This document shows, in pieces, positions 36,696 to 45,945 of a stretch of DNA of 61,855 nt. Positions within the stretch are counted from its first letter, which is position 1; every line of letters starts with the position of its first letter. The notes beneath the pieces are model-generated. The model made no database searches, was not told the origin of the DNA, and saw only the letters and a program-made list of their open reading frames with translations. This DNA comes from Actinomycetes bacterium (GTDB taxonomy: Bacteria; Actinomycetota; Actinomycetes; Actinomycetales; Microbacteriaceae). Location: contig JAJYBG010000002.1 in the NCBI GenBank assembly GCA_021779075.1, positions 1 to 61,855 of the forward strand, written 5' to 3'. The translations under genes were made by a program, and so were the position numbers.

Positions 36696-38024
36696 ATGTC
36701 CACCAATGAGTCGGTTCTGACCCTGTCGGAACCAACTGTTCCGCGGATGACGCCGCGCACTGTCGCCGCTACGGCGGTTGGCACCGCTATGGAGATGTAC
36801 GACTTCGTTCTGTATGGGACCGCGGCCGCCCTGGTATTCGGCCCGTTGTTCTTTCCGCAGGTGGACCCCGTCGTCGGCACGTTGGCATCGTTGGCGACCT
36901 TCGGCGTGGGTTTCGTCGCCCGGCCGCTCGGAGGTGTGATTTTCGGCAACCTCGGCGATCGAATCGGTCGAAAGCGGGTGCTGATCATCACGATGGCCGC
37001 GATGGGCGTCTTCTCCACTGTCATCGGACTGCTGCCGACCTATCAGACGATCGGTATCTGGGCTCCGATCCTTCTGGTCGCCCTGCGCCTCGTTCAGGGA
37101 ATTGCAATGGGCGGCGAGCAAGGCGGGGCTTTCGTCATGGCAGCAGAGTCCGGTGGCAAAGGGTCCGCGCGACGCGGGTTCTTGGGCGCATGGCCGGCGG
37201 TGGGCATGGCCGGCGGACTCGTTCTCGCGACTCTCATCTTCGGCGCGTTCGCGGGAGCGCTCAACAAGGATGCGTTCATCGCTTGGGGCTGGCGGGTGCC
37301 GTTCCTGATCAGCCTGGTGTTGGTCGGAATCGGTTTGGCAGTGCGATTGGGCGTGCCCGAGACCAGCGTGTTCGAGGACGTCAAGAGCCAGAACCGCACC
37401 GCGCGAGCTCCGATGGTCGAGGTCATTCGAAGCCATTGGCGAGGGATTCTGCTGGTGATCGGGATGAAGTCGGGCGAGACCGCGGCGTTCTTCCTCCTCG
37501 CAACGTTCTCAGTTACCTATGGGAGTCAATTCCTAGGCATGGAGCGCGCCGGTATTCTGAACGCCGTTCTTGTTGCCGCCGTCGTGGAGATGGTCACGGC
37601 TCCACTCTGGGGCGCGCTGTCCGACCGAATCGGACGCCGTCCGGTGATGATCTTCGGGGCAGCGTTCCTACTGGTGTTCGCCGCCCCGTTCTTCCTCCTG
37701 ATGAACACGACGTCCCTGCCTCTGGTCTACTTGGCTCTGATCCTTGCGATGGGGTTGGGTCACGCACCCCTCGCCTCTCCGTCGGGCGCGTTCTTCGCGG
37801 AGCTCTTCCCGACACGCGTAAGGCTCAGCGGGGTCTCCCTAGGGGTTCAGCTCACGGCGATGCTCGCGGGAGGCTTCACGCCGCTGATCGCCACCGCACT
37901 TCTCGCCGGGACCCACAGCATCTGGTCGGTTGCCATCTACATCGCGGCACTCGCGCTGCTCTCCTTGATCGCCACACTCGTTACACGAGAGACTTTCAGG
38001 TCCAGCGAGTTGCCCGTCGATTGA
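36696..38024 (+). CDS. MFS transporter, metabolite:H+ symporter type
   Basis: 442 aa, 12 predicted membrane helices. AGAAAGGAAG precedes the ATG. GLGDRIGRKRVL follows helix 2 and ALSDRIGRRPVM is its repeat in the second half; RLVQGIAMGGEQGG is the signature of the MHS family (shikimate, dicarboxylate and aromatic acid symporters). Its place between the aldolase and cupin genes suggests import of the aromatic or carboxylic substrate of the island. Confidence 0.9.
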   Translation: MSTNESVLTLSEPTVPRMTPRTVAATAVGTAMEMYDFVLYGTAAALVFGPLFFPQVDPVVGTLASLATFGVGFVARPLGGVIFGNLGDRIGRKRVLIITMAAMGVFSTVIGLLPTYQTIGIWAPILLVALRLVQGIAMGGEQGGAFVMAAESGGKGSARRGFLGAWPAVGMAGGLVLATLIFGAFAGALNKDAFIAWGWRVPFLISLVLVGIGLAVRLGVPETSVFEDVKSQNRTARAPMVEVIRSHWRGILLVIGMKSGETAAFFLLATFSVTYGSQFLGMERAGILNAVLVAAVVEMVTAPLWGALSDRIGRRPVMIFGAAFLLVFAAPFFLLMNTTSLPLVYLALILAMGLGHAPLASPSGAFFAELFPTRVRLSGVSLGVQLTAMLAGGFTPLIATALLAGTHSIWSVAIYIAALALLSLIATLVTRETFRSSELPVD

Positions 38025-38067
38025 CTCGAGCAAGTTTGTACAGTCCTAACGAACGAGGAGAGGGTTG

Positions 38068-38577
38068 ATGGATAACACGAACGGAAAACTGAGCGAAGAG
38101 GGACTGCAGGAATTCATGCAGGAACTGAACCGCATGCACAATCGAGACGACCAGCATGTCATCGAGCCGAATCTCGTCACCCACTCGGAGGATGCGTACT
38201 GGCTGAAAGGGACGACCGACAACCCATCCCATCTCGGCCTGCTCCGTCATCTGCCCATGAAGACGGTTGAGTTCATCCTTCAGATGATTCCCGCAGACAC
38301 TGCGACAGACCTGCAGCGTCATGTCCACGAGTCGATCCACTATGTCGCTGACGGAAGCGGATGGTCGGAGATCGGAGACCAGATCGTCAAGTGGAAAACG
38401 GGCGATTTCGTCTTCACTCCGCCGTGGATCTGGCACCGGCACTACGCTGATTCGCAGGACGTGCACATGATCATCATCGAAAACTCTCGGATGTTGAACT
38501 CCCTTGATGCGGACCTCCGCGAAAGCCGCGGCAGTATCAGCTTCGCGGACGCGTTCGGAGCCCAAGAAGATAGGTGA
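38068..38577 (+). CDS. Cupin-domain protein
   Basis: 169 aa; GAGGAGAGGG precedes the ATG. One cupin barrel: first motif RHVHESIHYVADGSG and second motif GDFVFTPPWIWHRHYAD supply several His for a metal. It looks like half of a gentisate-dioxygenase-like bicupin, but the length and single domain leave it open whether it is a dioxygenase, isomerase or sensor. Its stop overlaps the regulator start by 4 bases, which ties the two in one operon. Confidence 0.82.
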   Translation: MDNTNGKLSEEGLQEFMQELNRMHNRDDQHVIEPNLVTHSEDAYWLKGTTDNPSHLGLLRHLPMKTVEFILQMIPADTATDLQRHVHESIHYVADGSGWSEIGDQIVKWKTGDFVFTPPWIWHRHYADSQDVHMIIIENSRMLNSLDADLRESRGSISFADAFGAQEDR

Positions 38578-39959
38578 GTGAGACCGTGGATGGCGGTCAA
38601 GAATACGATCACCGGACGAAGCAGACCAATTGGTTTCCTCCGAATCAGGTTCAGTTGACTACCCCCATTCCGACTGGTGCCCCGCAGCCCTTCGCCTGGG
38701 TCCTGGAACTCACTTCACGGGTCGGTGCACCTAGCGAGTTGCCCGACAACGCGCAGGGAGTTGCGCGTCAGCACCTTGGACCCGGACCTCTGCGATGGGC
38801 TACTCAGAATGCGGTGAGCGTCGCGGATCTGATCGTCAGTACCGATCCCTCTCTCGCGTCGTTGAGCATCGCGGTCCAAGCGACGACGGAAACGCTGTTC
38901 GTGGACACACTCCTCGGACTCGTGGACCCGGGCCTTGGCCGCTTCACACGACCGGTCGTGCTGCAGTTGGCGCAGGAGGCGCTGAACGAAGGCGTGACGC
39001 TGGCCGCGGTATTGCGTGCCCTCAATCAGGCGCAAGCCGGGATCACCGAAGCGCTCCTTCACGAGTGTGAACGGCTTATTGCGCCTGGTGACCAGGGCGC
39101 GATAATGCGGGCGATCGTGACCGAGGTTGTCAGCACCCACAATCAGCTCGCCGACACCATTGTGGACATGCACTCGGCTGCGGACGACCCCGTGCGGTTC
39201 CTCGACGAAACCGAGTCGGCGGTCCTCGCAGCCCTCCTGAACGGACGTGTGCGACCGGAACGGTTCGAGCAGGTCACCCGATATCCACTCGACCGCATTC
39301 ATGTAGCGGCCGTCGCATTCAGCAAGCGGCGAGAGCCTCAGAAGCTCGTGACGACGACCGTGCAGGCTCTGGAGAGTATGGGATGCGATCAGATCTTCAA
39401 AGTGATGATCGCACCGAACGTCCTCTGGGCGTGGGGCAGTGTCCGCACTGCTGACGATCTCCACTTGGAGCCGCCGACTCAGTGCAACGGATGGACGCTG
39501 GCCGTCGGCCTCCCTGGTAGGGGAGCCGCCGGGTTTATCGCCAGCCATGACGAGGCGAGAGCTATGCAACGAGTCGCCACGATGGCAGGGTGGCGGAACC
39601 TCGGGCGAATCCTGTCCTACGACCAATATGGGGCTGTTGCAGAACTCGCCGCCCGGCCCGAGCGGCTGCGGAGATTCCTGGAGGTTCAGCTCGGCGGTCT
39701 TCTCGGTGCCGGTGGTCGCGAGACCGATCTGCGCAGCACGATGCTGGAGTACCTGAATGTCAATCGCAGCCAATACGCAGCTGCACGTCGGCTTCACGTC
39801 TCGAAGAACACCGTGAGTTACCGGCTCCGGCGTGCCGAAGAGATCCTCGGCCGAGACCTTGGCACGGACCTCAGCCCACTCCATACCGCACTGCTTGCGA
39901 CGGACATCCTCGGTGCGAGCGGTATCGCGGAGATGGACATGCCACAGGCGGGTAAGTAG
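38574..39959 (+). CDS. PucR/CdaR-family transcriptional regulator
   Basis: 461 aa. An N-terminal sensing region (about 60-220) is followed by a degenerate GGDEF-like middle domain and the C-terminal PucR helix-turn-helix at about 395-440: YLNVNRSQYAAARRLHVSK then NTVSYRLRRAEEILG. Members of this family usually activate catabolic operons in response to a pathway compound. As the last gene of the island operon it is likely its own regulator. GC is lower than in flanking genes. Confidence 0.87.
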   Translation: MSETVDGGQEYDHRTKQTNWFPPNQVQLTTPIPTGAPQPFAWVLELTSRVGAPSELPDNAQGVARQHLGPGPLRWATQNAVSVADLIVSTDPSLASLSIAVQATTETLFVDTLLGLVDPGLGRFTRPVVLQLAQEALNEGVTLAAVLRALNQAQAGITEALLHECERLIAPGDQGAIMRAIVTEVVSTHNQLADTIVDMHSAADDPVRFLDETESAVLAALLNGRVRPERFEQVTRYPLDRIHVAAVAFSKRREPQKLVTTTVQALESMGCDQIFKVMIAPNVLWAWGSVRTADDLHLEPPTQCNGWTLAVGLPGRGAAGFIASHDEARAMQRVATMAGWRNLGRILSYDQYGAVAELAARPERLRRFLEVQLGGLLGAGGRETDLRSTMLEYLNVNRSQYAAARRLHVSKNTVSYRLRRAEEILGRDLGTDLSPLHTALLATDILGASGIAEMDMPQAGK

Positions 39960-40012
39960 TCACGCCCCGATCGTGAATACGGCGTGACCGGAGTTCTCAG
40001 CACTTCGAGTGG

Positions 40013-40195
40013 GCGCTGTTCGCGACCGCGCCGGACTGGGTCGCCTGGCCCACCGACGCGCACCGGCAAGTGGGCCTGCCCCGTGAACTCGCCCGGCCCC
40101 GACGTTACGGGTTGATGCTCGTCGACGAGTTCGGCTATCTCTCGTTCGAGCACGACGTCGCGAACCCGTTCTTCCCACTCATCTCGTCCCGCTGA
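40013..40195 (+). pseudogene. IS21-family IstB ATPase fragment
   Basis: 61 codons, no start. ALFATAPDWVA, PRELARPRRYGLMLVDEFGYL and ANPFFPLISSR match the middle of IstB (Walker B LMLVDEFGYL). Walker A and both termini are gone. It marks the right edge of the catabolic island. Confidence 0.75.
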
Positions 40196-40510
40196 GCGTG
40201 CGCCTCCGTGATCCTCTTGCCCTCAACGGTGCGGGCCGGCTACCGGCTTTGAGGAGAGGCATCGGCAGCCTCCCGGCACTCGAACCATCACCGACGAACC
40301 CGCCGGCTGAACGGCCTGGCGACCGTTCACTTTTTGGCGCGCCGGAACCGTTCAGTCTTCGAGCGTCGCCGGCCGAGACGAGCCCGATCGAGGGCTCGGC
40401 TGTGCGTGCCCCGGCGCGGAAGGATGCACCGATGCTGTTCGGAGTGGCTGCGGGAGCGGAGTCGGCTCGAGAGCGGCTGGGCCCGCCCGGTACGATGGAC
40501 CGTCCGCCAC
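40196..40510. other. Gene-free stretch between IS21 remnant and tRNA-Arg
   Basis: 315 bases without a convincing gene. It holds GACCGTTCACTTTTTGG at 40320-40336, which may be what is left of the IS21 end, and a possible -10 box TACGAT at 40491-40496 for the tRNA. Confidence 0.45.
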
Positions 40511-40582
40511 GCCTCCGTAGCTCAATGGAAGAGCAAGCGCGTCCTAAGCGTTAGGTTGCAGGTTCGAGTCCTGTCGGGGGCA
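40511..40582 (+). tRNA. tRNA-Arg (anticodon CCT)
   Basis: 72 bases with a full cloverleaf: acceptor GCCTCCG with CGGGGGC, anticodon loop GTCCTAA giving CCT, and T-arm GCAGG-TTCGAGT-CCTGT. The discriminator is A; CCA is not encoded. It reads AGG. It borders the island, and tRNA genes are usual insertion sites, but I find no copy of its 3' end at the left boundary. Confidence 0.93.
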
Positions 40583-40630
40583 CAACGAAGCCGGTATGTC
40601 GGCGACCTGAGCAGTGAGGAATTCCGCTTC

Positions 40631-41695
40631 GTGAACCGCATCGTCGCCGCGCTGCCCGGACTGGCGCTCGCCGCCGCGATTGCCGCGGTCGCGACTCTCG
40701 TCGGCGCGTTCGTGCCGCTCGTCGGCAGCGCCGTGCCCGCGATCGTCATCGGGGTCGCGGTGCGACTCGCCGCTCGCCCGGGTGCATCCTTCGGCGCCGG
40801 CATCTCGTTCGCCGGGAGGCGGGTGCTGCAGGGCGCGGTGGTCATCCTCGGCCTGCAGCTCTCGATCGGCGAAGCCGCCCGCGTCGGCCTCGAGTCGCTG
40901 CCCGTCATGCTCGGCACGCTCGCGATCTGCCTCGTAGCCGCCTGGCTGCTCGGCCGCTGGCTGGGCGTGGTCGGCGATCTGCGCACCCTCATCGGCGTCG
41001 GCACGGGCATCTGCGGAGCCTCCGCGATCTCGGCGGTGGCTCCCATCATCGGTGCCGCGAGCGCCGACATCGCCTATGCGGTCTCGACGATCTTCCTCTT
41101 CAATATCGCCGCGGTCATCGTCTTCCCGCTCGTCGGGCACCTGCTCGGCATGAGCCAGCACGCCTTCGGACTCTTCGCGGGCACTGCGGTCAATGACACC
41201 TCGTCGGTCGTCGCGGCGGCGACGACGTACGGGCAGGACGCCGCGAACTACGCCGTCGTCGTCAAACTGGTGCGGACGCTGATGATCATCCCGGTCAGCG
41301 TGGGTCTCGCCGCATGGGTCGATCGCGCACGACTGCGGACCAGCGCGCCGCCGACTGGACCATCCAGTCCGACCCTCGCCTCGTCCGGCGTTGCGCCCGC
41401 GCCGCCGCGCCGCCTGACGTGGCTCGGCGTGCTCCGGCTCGTGCCGTGGTTCCTCGTCGGGTTCGCCGTCGCAGCCCTCGTGAACTCCACCGGCGTCATC
41501 CCGACGATGTGGCATCCGGGGATCGTCGCGGTGTCGCAGTTTCTCATCGCGACGGCGCTTGCCGCCATCGGCCTCTCGACCGACATCGGCGCGCTGCGCC
41601 GCGCGGGCGTGAAGCCGCTGCTGCTTGGCGGCGTGCTCTGGCTCGTCGTGAGCCTCAGCAGCCTCGGACTGCAGTGGGCTACAACAGGGCTCTGA
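40631..41695 (+). CDS. YeiH-family putative sulfate exporter
   Basis: 354 aa from a GTG with GAGGA nine bases before it. About ten membrane helices. GVGTGICGASAISAVAPII and FAGTAVNDTSSVVAA are the signature repeats of the YeiH (UPF0324) family. The hydrophilic Pro/Ser linker at about 238-262 separates the two halves. Transport substrate is unproven in the family; sulfate/sulfite export is the usual guess. Its 3' end overlaps the truA remnant on the other strand. Confidence 0.88.
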   Translation: MNRIVAALPGLALAAAIAAVATLVGAFVPLVGSAVPAIVIGVAVRLAARPGASFGAGISFAGRRVLQGAVVILGLQLSIGEAARVGLESLPVMLGTLAICLVAAWLLGRWLGVVGDLRTLIGVGTGICGASAISAVAPIIGAASADIAYAVSTIFLFNIAAVIVFPLVGHLLGMSQHAFGLFAGTAVNDTSSVVAAATTYGQDAANYAVVVKLVRTLMIIPVSVGLAAWVDRARLRTSAPPTGPSSPTLASSGVAPAPPRRLTWLGVLRLVPWFLVGFAVAALVNSTGVIPTMWHPGIVAVSQFLIATALAAIGLSTDIGALRRAGVKPLLLGGVLWLVVSLSSLGLQWATTGL

Positions 41696-41810
41696 CCGCG
41701 TCGCCCCACTGGGCGACCCAGCGTTCGATCGCGCCATCCTCGGTGTACGTCGAGTCGAGCAGGTAGAGCCCCTGCGCCGGCACACTCGTGCCGTGCTCCG
41801 AACGTGAAGC
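41679..41810 (-). pseudogene. truA 3'-end remnant
   Basis: Read on the minus strand, after an in-frame stop, it gives VPAQGLYLLDSTYTEDG, then AIERWVAQWGDAVRALL and a stop. The AxGLYLxxxxY piece is the usual C-terminus of tRNA pseudouridine synthase A. Nothing of the catalytic domain is present nearby. It is overlapped by the end of the yeiH-like gene. Confidence 0.5.
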
Positions 41811-41864
41811 CTAGGAATCCACGCAAACCCGGCCCGGCTCCCCGCCCCAGTCCGCGGCTGCGTC

Positions 41865-41870
41865 TAGGGT
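41865..41870 (+). promoter_or_regulatory. -10 box of leaderless helicase-like gene
   Basis: TAGGGT is followed by 6 bases and the GTG at 41877. Confidence 0.55.
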
Positions 41871-41876
41871 TTCTGC

Positions 41877-44800
41877 GTGTGGCGTACGGAGGAGCAGGCG
41901 GTGACCGACACGCCGGATGACTCTGCGGGCGACCCCGGCGTCCTCGGAGGCGCGCTGAACCCGCCGACCCAGCCCGCGGGCGGCGCTGCACAGGTGACCC
42001 TGGGCGCCGCGACCGGCGAGACGCCGGGCAACATCGCGGAGCACATGTGGAAGGTCTGGCGGTACGAGCTCGCCGACCTCGGCGGGCCATCGCCGCTCCT
42101 GCACTTCGCGGATGCCCCGCGCACCCGCATCGACCTCACCAGCGCGCACCCCAGCGGGCTGCCGCGCTTCATCGCCGGCGAGAGCACCCTGCTGTCGAGC
42201 CTCGTGCGTGACGAGCTCGCGCTGCGCAGTGCCCGCTATGCCGCATCCGCCATCACCGACAAGGGCGTCGAGCTGCGCTCGGTGAGGGGCATCGATGCCG
42301 TGCACCTCGCCATCGGCCTCGCGACCTGGCGTCTGGGCGGCGACGAATTCACTGCCCCCGTGCTGCTCAGGCCGGTCGCGATCCGCCGTTACGGCCGCGA
42401 CTTCGAGCTCAAGCTGCGCGGGCACGTGTTCTTCAACCCCGAGCTCGAGCGCGCGCTCGCCGAGCAGTTCGGAATCCGCCTCGACGCCGACGAGATCGTG
42501 CGCATCGCGGTGGAGGGCGGAGTCTTCAAGCCGCAGCCCGTCATCGACCGGCTGCGCCAGGTCACCGCGCACCTGCCGTGGTTCAGCGTCCAGCCGCGGC
42601 TGGTCATCTCGAGCTTCGCGGATGTCTCGCGCCGCATGCTCGCCGACGCCGACGATCTCGGCCACCCCGTCATCGACGCCCTCGCCGGGAATGCCTCGGC
42701 CCGGCAGCGCCTCGAGTCGGCGTATCGTCCGGCGCCCGTGGTGGGCCACGACGCCCGGCCGCCCGAAGTCGACACGCTGCTGCTCGACGCCGACGAGCAG
42801 CAGGACGCGGTCGTGACCCAGATCTCCGCCGGGAACTCCCTCGTCGTCACGACGCTGCCCGGCACCGGCGGCCGCCAGACCGTCGTCAACGCCATCGGAG
42901 CCCTCGTCGCCCAGCACAAGCGGGTGCTCGTGGCGAGCCCCCGACGCTCGAGCCTCGACGGCATCGCCCAGCGTCTGGCCCAGCTCGGCCTGCCCGGAGT
43001 CGCGGTGCGCGCCGAGTCGCTGCGTCGCGACCTCATCCACGCGATCGGCCGCAACGAGAAGGCGCAGCCGATCGACGTCGCCGAGGTGGACGACGCGCTC
43101 GTGCGCCTGCGCCGGGTGCTCGCCGACTACCGCGGAGCCCTGCTGCACAAGCATGTGACGCTCCGGGTGAGCACTCTCGAGGCCCTCGAGGGGGTCGCCC
43201 GGCTGGGTCTCGCCGATCCGGCACCGACCACCTCCGCACGGCTCAGCGTCGAGACCCTGGAGCGCCTCGCCGACGGCCGCGAGGTCGCGGCCGCCCAGCT
43301 CGTCAAGGCCGCGCGGCTCGGCGAGTTCCGCTACGGGCCCGCCGATTCGCCGTGGTACGGCGCCGACTTCGTCACCACGGCCGAGGGGGATGCCGCTCAC
43401 GCCCTCGCCCGCAAGCTGCACGAGGCCGAGCTGCCGCGTCTCCTTGAGCGTGCGCGCAGCCTCGTCGGCTCGACCAGGCTGCGCCAGTTCGAGAACATCG
43501 CCGAGCTCGGCATCTACCTCAAGCTCCTGGGCGATCTGCGCGAGACGCTCGACAAGTTCCAGGTCGCTGTCTTCGACCGGCCGCTCACTGATCTCATCGC
43601 GGCCACCGCCGGTCGTCACGACTCCCCACAGCTCTCCGGCGCGAACCGCCGCCGGCTGCGCAAGCTCGCCCTCGAGTACGTGCGGCCGGGAGTGCACATC
43701 GCCGACCTCCACGCCGCGCTGCTGCGCATCCAGCAGCAGCGCACCCTCTGGAACCGTTTCGCCGAGGCGGGTGCGCCGCCGGCCGTGCCGGTGGGCATCG
43801 CCGACGTTCAGGTTGCGTATCAGCAGGTCGTCGCCGACCTCGCGGCCCTTGACGAGCCGCTCAAGCGCACCGGCACGCAGGCATCCCTCATCATGCTGCC
43901 CATCGGCCAGCTCACCCACCAGATCTCCGGGCTCGCCGCCGAGTCCGAGGTGCTCGCCAACCTCCAGGAGCGCGTCGCGACGATCTCGTCGCTGCGGGAT
44001 GCCGGTCTTGACCCCCTGCTCGCCGACCTGTCCAACCGGCATGTGCCCGAGGAGCAGGTCGCCGCCGAGCTCGAGCTCGCCTGGTGGCAGTCGACGCTGG
44101 AGTACCTCCTCACCAACGAGAAGGCGCTGCTCGGCGGTCAGACCGGCGTGCTCGACCGCCTCGAGGCCGACTTCCGGCTCGTCGACGAGGCCCACGCTTC
44201 GGCCGGTGCCCGACTCCTCGCCTGGCAGCTCGCCCAGGGCTGGAGTGTGGGTGTCATCGACCACCCCGACGAGTCGGAGGCGCTCAAGCGCATCCTGCGT
44301 GTCGACCCCGTGCGCCCTGCGGCGCTCGCGGCCGCGGCCCCCCGCCTCTCGCGCGATCTGGCGCCCGTCTGGCTGACCTCGCCGTACGAGGTCGCCGATC
44401 TGCCGGACGCTCTCGACTTCGACGTCGCGATCATCGTCGACGGGGGCGCGTGCACCGTTGCCGAGAATCTCGGTGTCATCAGGCGCGCCAAGCAGCTCGT
44501 CGTCGTCGGAGACCCGGTCACGCAGACCCCGTCGCCGTTCGAGATCGCCGTGCACGAGGGGGATTCCCCGATGACTGAGCGCGGCGACGTCGAGGCGCTG
44601 CACCGGAAGTCCACCCTCGCCGAGCTCAGCGAGTTGCTGCCGGTGTTCTCGCTCACCCGCTCGTACCGGGCGGGCGGTGACGATCTCGCCGAGATGGTGA
44701 ACCGCCGGTTCTATGAGGGCAGGATCGAGGCGCTGCCCTGGGCAGGCACCTACCTCGGCCAGTCGAGCCTCACCGTGCACCACCTCGCCGACGGCTCGGG

Positions 44801-45671
44801 GCTGCCCGATCCCGAGAGCGGGGCCGTCGAGAGCGTCGACGCCGAGGTGGCCCGCGTCGTCGACCTCGTCGTCGACCACGCGCAGACCCGGTCGAAGGAA
44901 TCCCTCATGGTCGTCACCGCGTCGGCGCGCCATGCGGTGCGGGTGCAGCAGGCGATCCTGAGGGTGTTCGCGAGTCGCGGCGAGCTCTCCGACTTCCTCC
45001 TCGGGGACAAGCCGGAGCCGTTCACCGTCGTCACCCTCGAGCAGTCCGTCGCACTGAGCCGCGACCGGGTGATCTTCTCGATCGGCTACGGCCGCACGCC
45101 GCACGGGCGGCTGCTGTCGAACTTCGGTCCGCTCGCCACACCGGCCGGCGAGCGCCTGCTCGCGGTCGGCCTGACCCGGGCCCGCCGCGGGCTCGACATC
45201 GTCTCGTGCTTCACCCCGCTCGATATCGACGATTCCCGGATGCCGAGCGGCGTCGTCGCGCTCGCTGACGTGCTCGCTCTCGCGGGCGGCATCGGCGACA
45301 GCTTCCCGGACAGCCCGGACGGGGTCGAACCGCTGCTCATCGACCTCGCCGAGCGGCTGCGCGGCCGGGGCCTCGACGTGCGCGTCGGCTATCGCGGGAT
45401 GCTGCCGCTGGTCGCCTCCGCCGGCGGTAAGGCCGTCGTCGTCGAGACCGACCACGTCGTCGGCGCCGCCTCGCTGCGCGAGTCGCTGCGGCTGCGCCCC
45501 GAGGTGCTGCGCCGTCTCGGCTGGCACTATCTGCGCGTGCACAGCTTCGAGCTCTTCGCCGACCCGGGAGCGGTGGCGGCGCGCATCGGCCGCCTCATCG
45601 GCGCCCAGGGGTTCGATGTCGAGGTCGAGTCCGACGCGGCTCAGACGCAGCCTATCGACCGCCAGGCCTGA
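41877..45671 (+). CDS. Very large SF1-helicase-like protein with C-terminal REase-like domain, degenerate ATP site
   Basis: 1264 aa. A disordered start, an N-terminal family-specific domain (about 50-270), then an AAA/SF1 helicase core split by a long helical insert (about 400-820). The Walker A place reads LPGTGGRQT (about 326-335), with Arg-Gln instead of Lys-Thr/Ser. The Walker B place reads AIIVDGGAC (about 850), with Gly for Glu. Later helicase motifs are recognisable (VVVGDPVTQTP, LTRSYRAG, LLAVGLTRARRGLDIV). The last 100 residues (VVVETDHVVGAASLR, then LRRLGWHYLRVHSFELFA) resemble the REase fold attached to such helicases. Nucleotide hydrolysis is doubtful. Possibly a defence or DNA-processing factor. 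Confidence 0.8.
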   Translation: MWRTEEQAVTDTPDDSAGDPGVLGGALNPPTQPAGGAAQVTLGAATGETPGNIAEHMWKVWRYELADLGGPSPLLHFADAPRTRIDLTSAHPSGLPRFIAGESTLLSSLVRDELALRSARYAASAITDKGVELRSVRGIDAVHLAIGLATWRLGGDEFTAPVLLRPVAIRRYGRDFELKLRGHVFFNPELERALAEQFGIRLDADEIVRIAVEGGVFKPQPVIDRLRQVTAHLPWFSVQPRLVISSFADVSRRMLADADDLGHPVIDALAGNASARQRLESAYRPAPVVGHDARPPEVDTLLLDADEQQDAVVTQISAGNSLVVTTLPGTGGRQTVVNAIGALVAQHKRVLVASPRRSSLDGIAQRLAQLGLPGVAVRAESLRRDLIHAIGRNEKAQPIDVAEVDDALVRLRRVLADYRGALLHKHVTLRVSTLEALEGVARLGLADPAPTTSARLSVETLERLADGREVAAAQLVKAARLGEFRYGPADSPWYGADFVTTAEGDAAHALARKLHEAELPRLLERARSLVGSTRLRQFENIAELGIYLKLLGDLRETLDKFQVAVFDRPLTDLIAATAGRHDSPQLSGANRRRLRKLALEYVRPGVHIADLHAALLRIQQQRTLWNRFAEAGAPPAVPVGIADVQVAYQQVVADLAALDEPLKRTGTQASLIMLPIGQLTHQISGLAAESEVLANLQERVATISSLRDAGLDPLLADLSNRHVPEEQVAAELELAWWQSTLEYLLTNEKALLGGQTGVLDRLEADFRLVDEAHASAGARLLAWQLAQGWSVGVIDHPDESEALKRILRVDPVRPAALAAAAPRLSRDLAPVWLTSPYEVADLPDALDFDVAIIVDGGACTVAENLGVIRRAKQLVVVGDPVTQTPSPFEIAVHEGDSPMTERGDVEALHRKSTLAELSELLPVFSLTRSYRAGGDDLAEMVNRRFYEGRIEALPWAGTYLGQSSLTVHHLADGSGLPDPESGAVESVDAEVARVVDLVVDHAQTRSKESLMVVTASARHAVRVQQAILRVFASRGELSDFLLGDKPEPFTVVTLEQSVALSRDRVIFSIGYGRTPHGRLLSNFGPLATPAGERLLAVGLTRARRGLDIVSCFTPLDIDDSRMPSGVVALADVLALAGGIGDSFPDSPDGVEPLLIDLAERLRGRGLDVRVGYRGMLPLVASAGGKAVVVETDHVVGAASLRESLRLRPEVLRRLGWHYLRVHSFELFADPGAVAARIGRLIGAQGFDVEVESDAAQTQPIDRQA

Positions 45672-45672
45672 G

Positions 45673-45867
45673 ATGGCCGAGCGCAGGCACCGTCGCGTGC
45701 AGCGTCCTGGTGCCGCAGGCGCCGATCCGGCGCCGCAGCTTCCGGCCGGGGAGTCCGCGCCGACGAAAGCAGCCGAGGACCAGCCCTCGAGCTGGGGCGA
45801 CGGCAGCGACGGCAGCGACGGCAATGACGATCGCCTCACGCGCGACAAGCCGCCCCACTGGGGGTAG
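45673..45867 (+). CDS. Small hydrophilic protein, function unknown
   Basis: 64 aa, starting 2 bases after the helicase stop. Basic N-terminus (MAERRHRRVQRPG), a Ser/Gly/Asp-rich middle and the tail RDKPPHWG. The whole looks disordered. The tail is familiar to me from small proteins of Microbacteriaceae, but without a function. Confidence 0.6.
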   Translation: MAERRHRRVQRPGAAGADPAPQLPAGESAPTKAAEDQPSSWGDGSDGSDGNDDRLTRDKPPHWG

Positions 45868-45945
45868 CGAACCGGGCCGCGGCTCAGGGCGACGGACTGC
45901 TCGAGGGTGGCAACGGTGCACGACGATGAGGGGCTGAGACGTGAC

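Noticed and set aside
35200-40582. Integrase-driven genomic island with tRNA attachment repeats
   Set aside because: No integrase gene is present and no copy of the tRNA-Arg 3' end was found at the left boundary. Insertion-sequence-mediated acquisition fits better.
40334-40630. N-terminal extension of the YeiH-like protein through the tRNA-Arg gene
   Set aside because: The frame is open by chance across the tRNA; the membrane protein starts at the GTG at 40631.
41811-45848. A 1345-codon open frame on the minus strand opposite the helicase-like gene
   Set aside because: It mirrors the plus-strand gene codon for codon, has the Arg/Gly/Asp-heavy composition of a high-GC shadow frame and has no start signal. 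The plus strand has recognisable helicase motifs.
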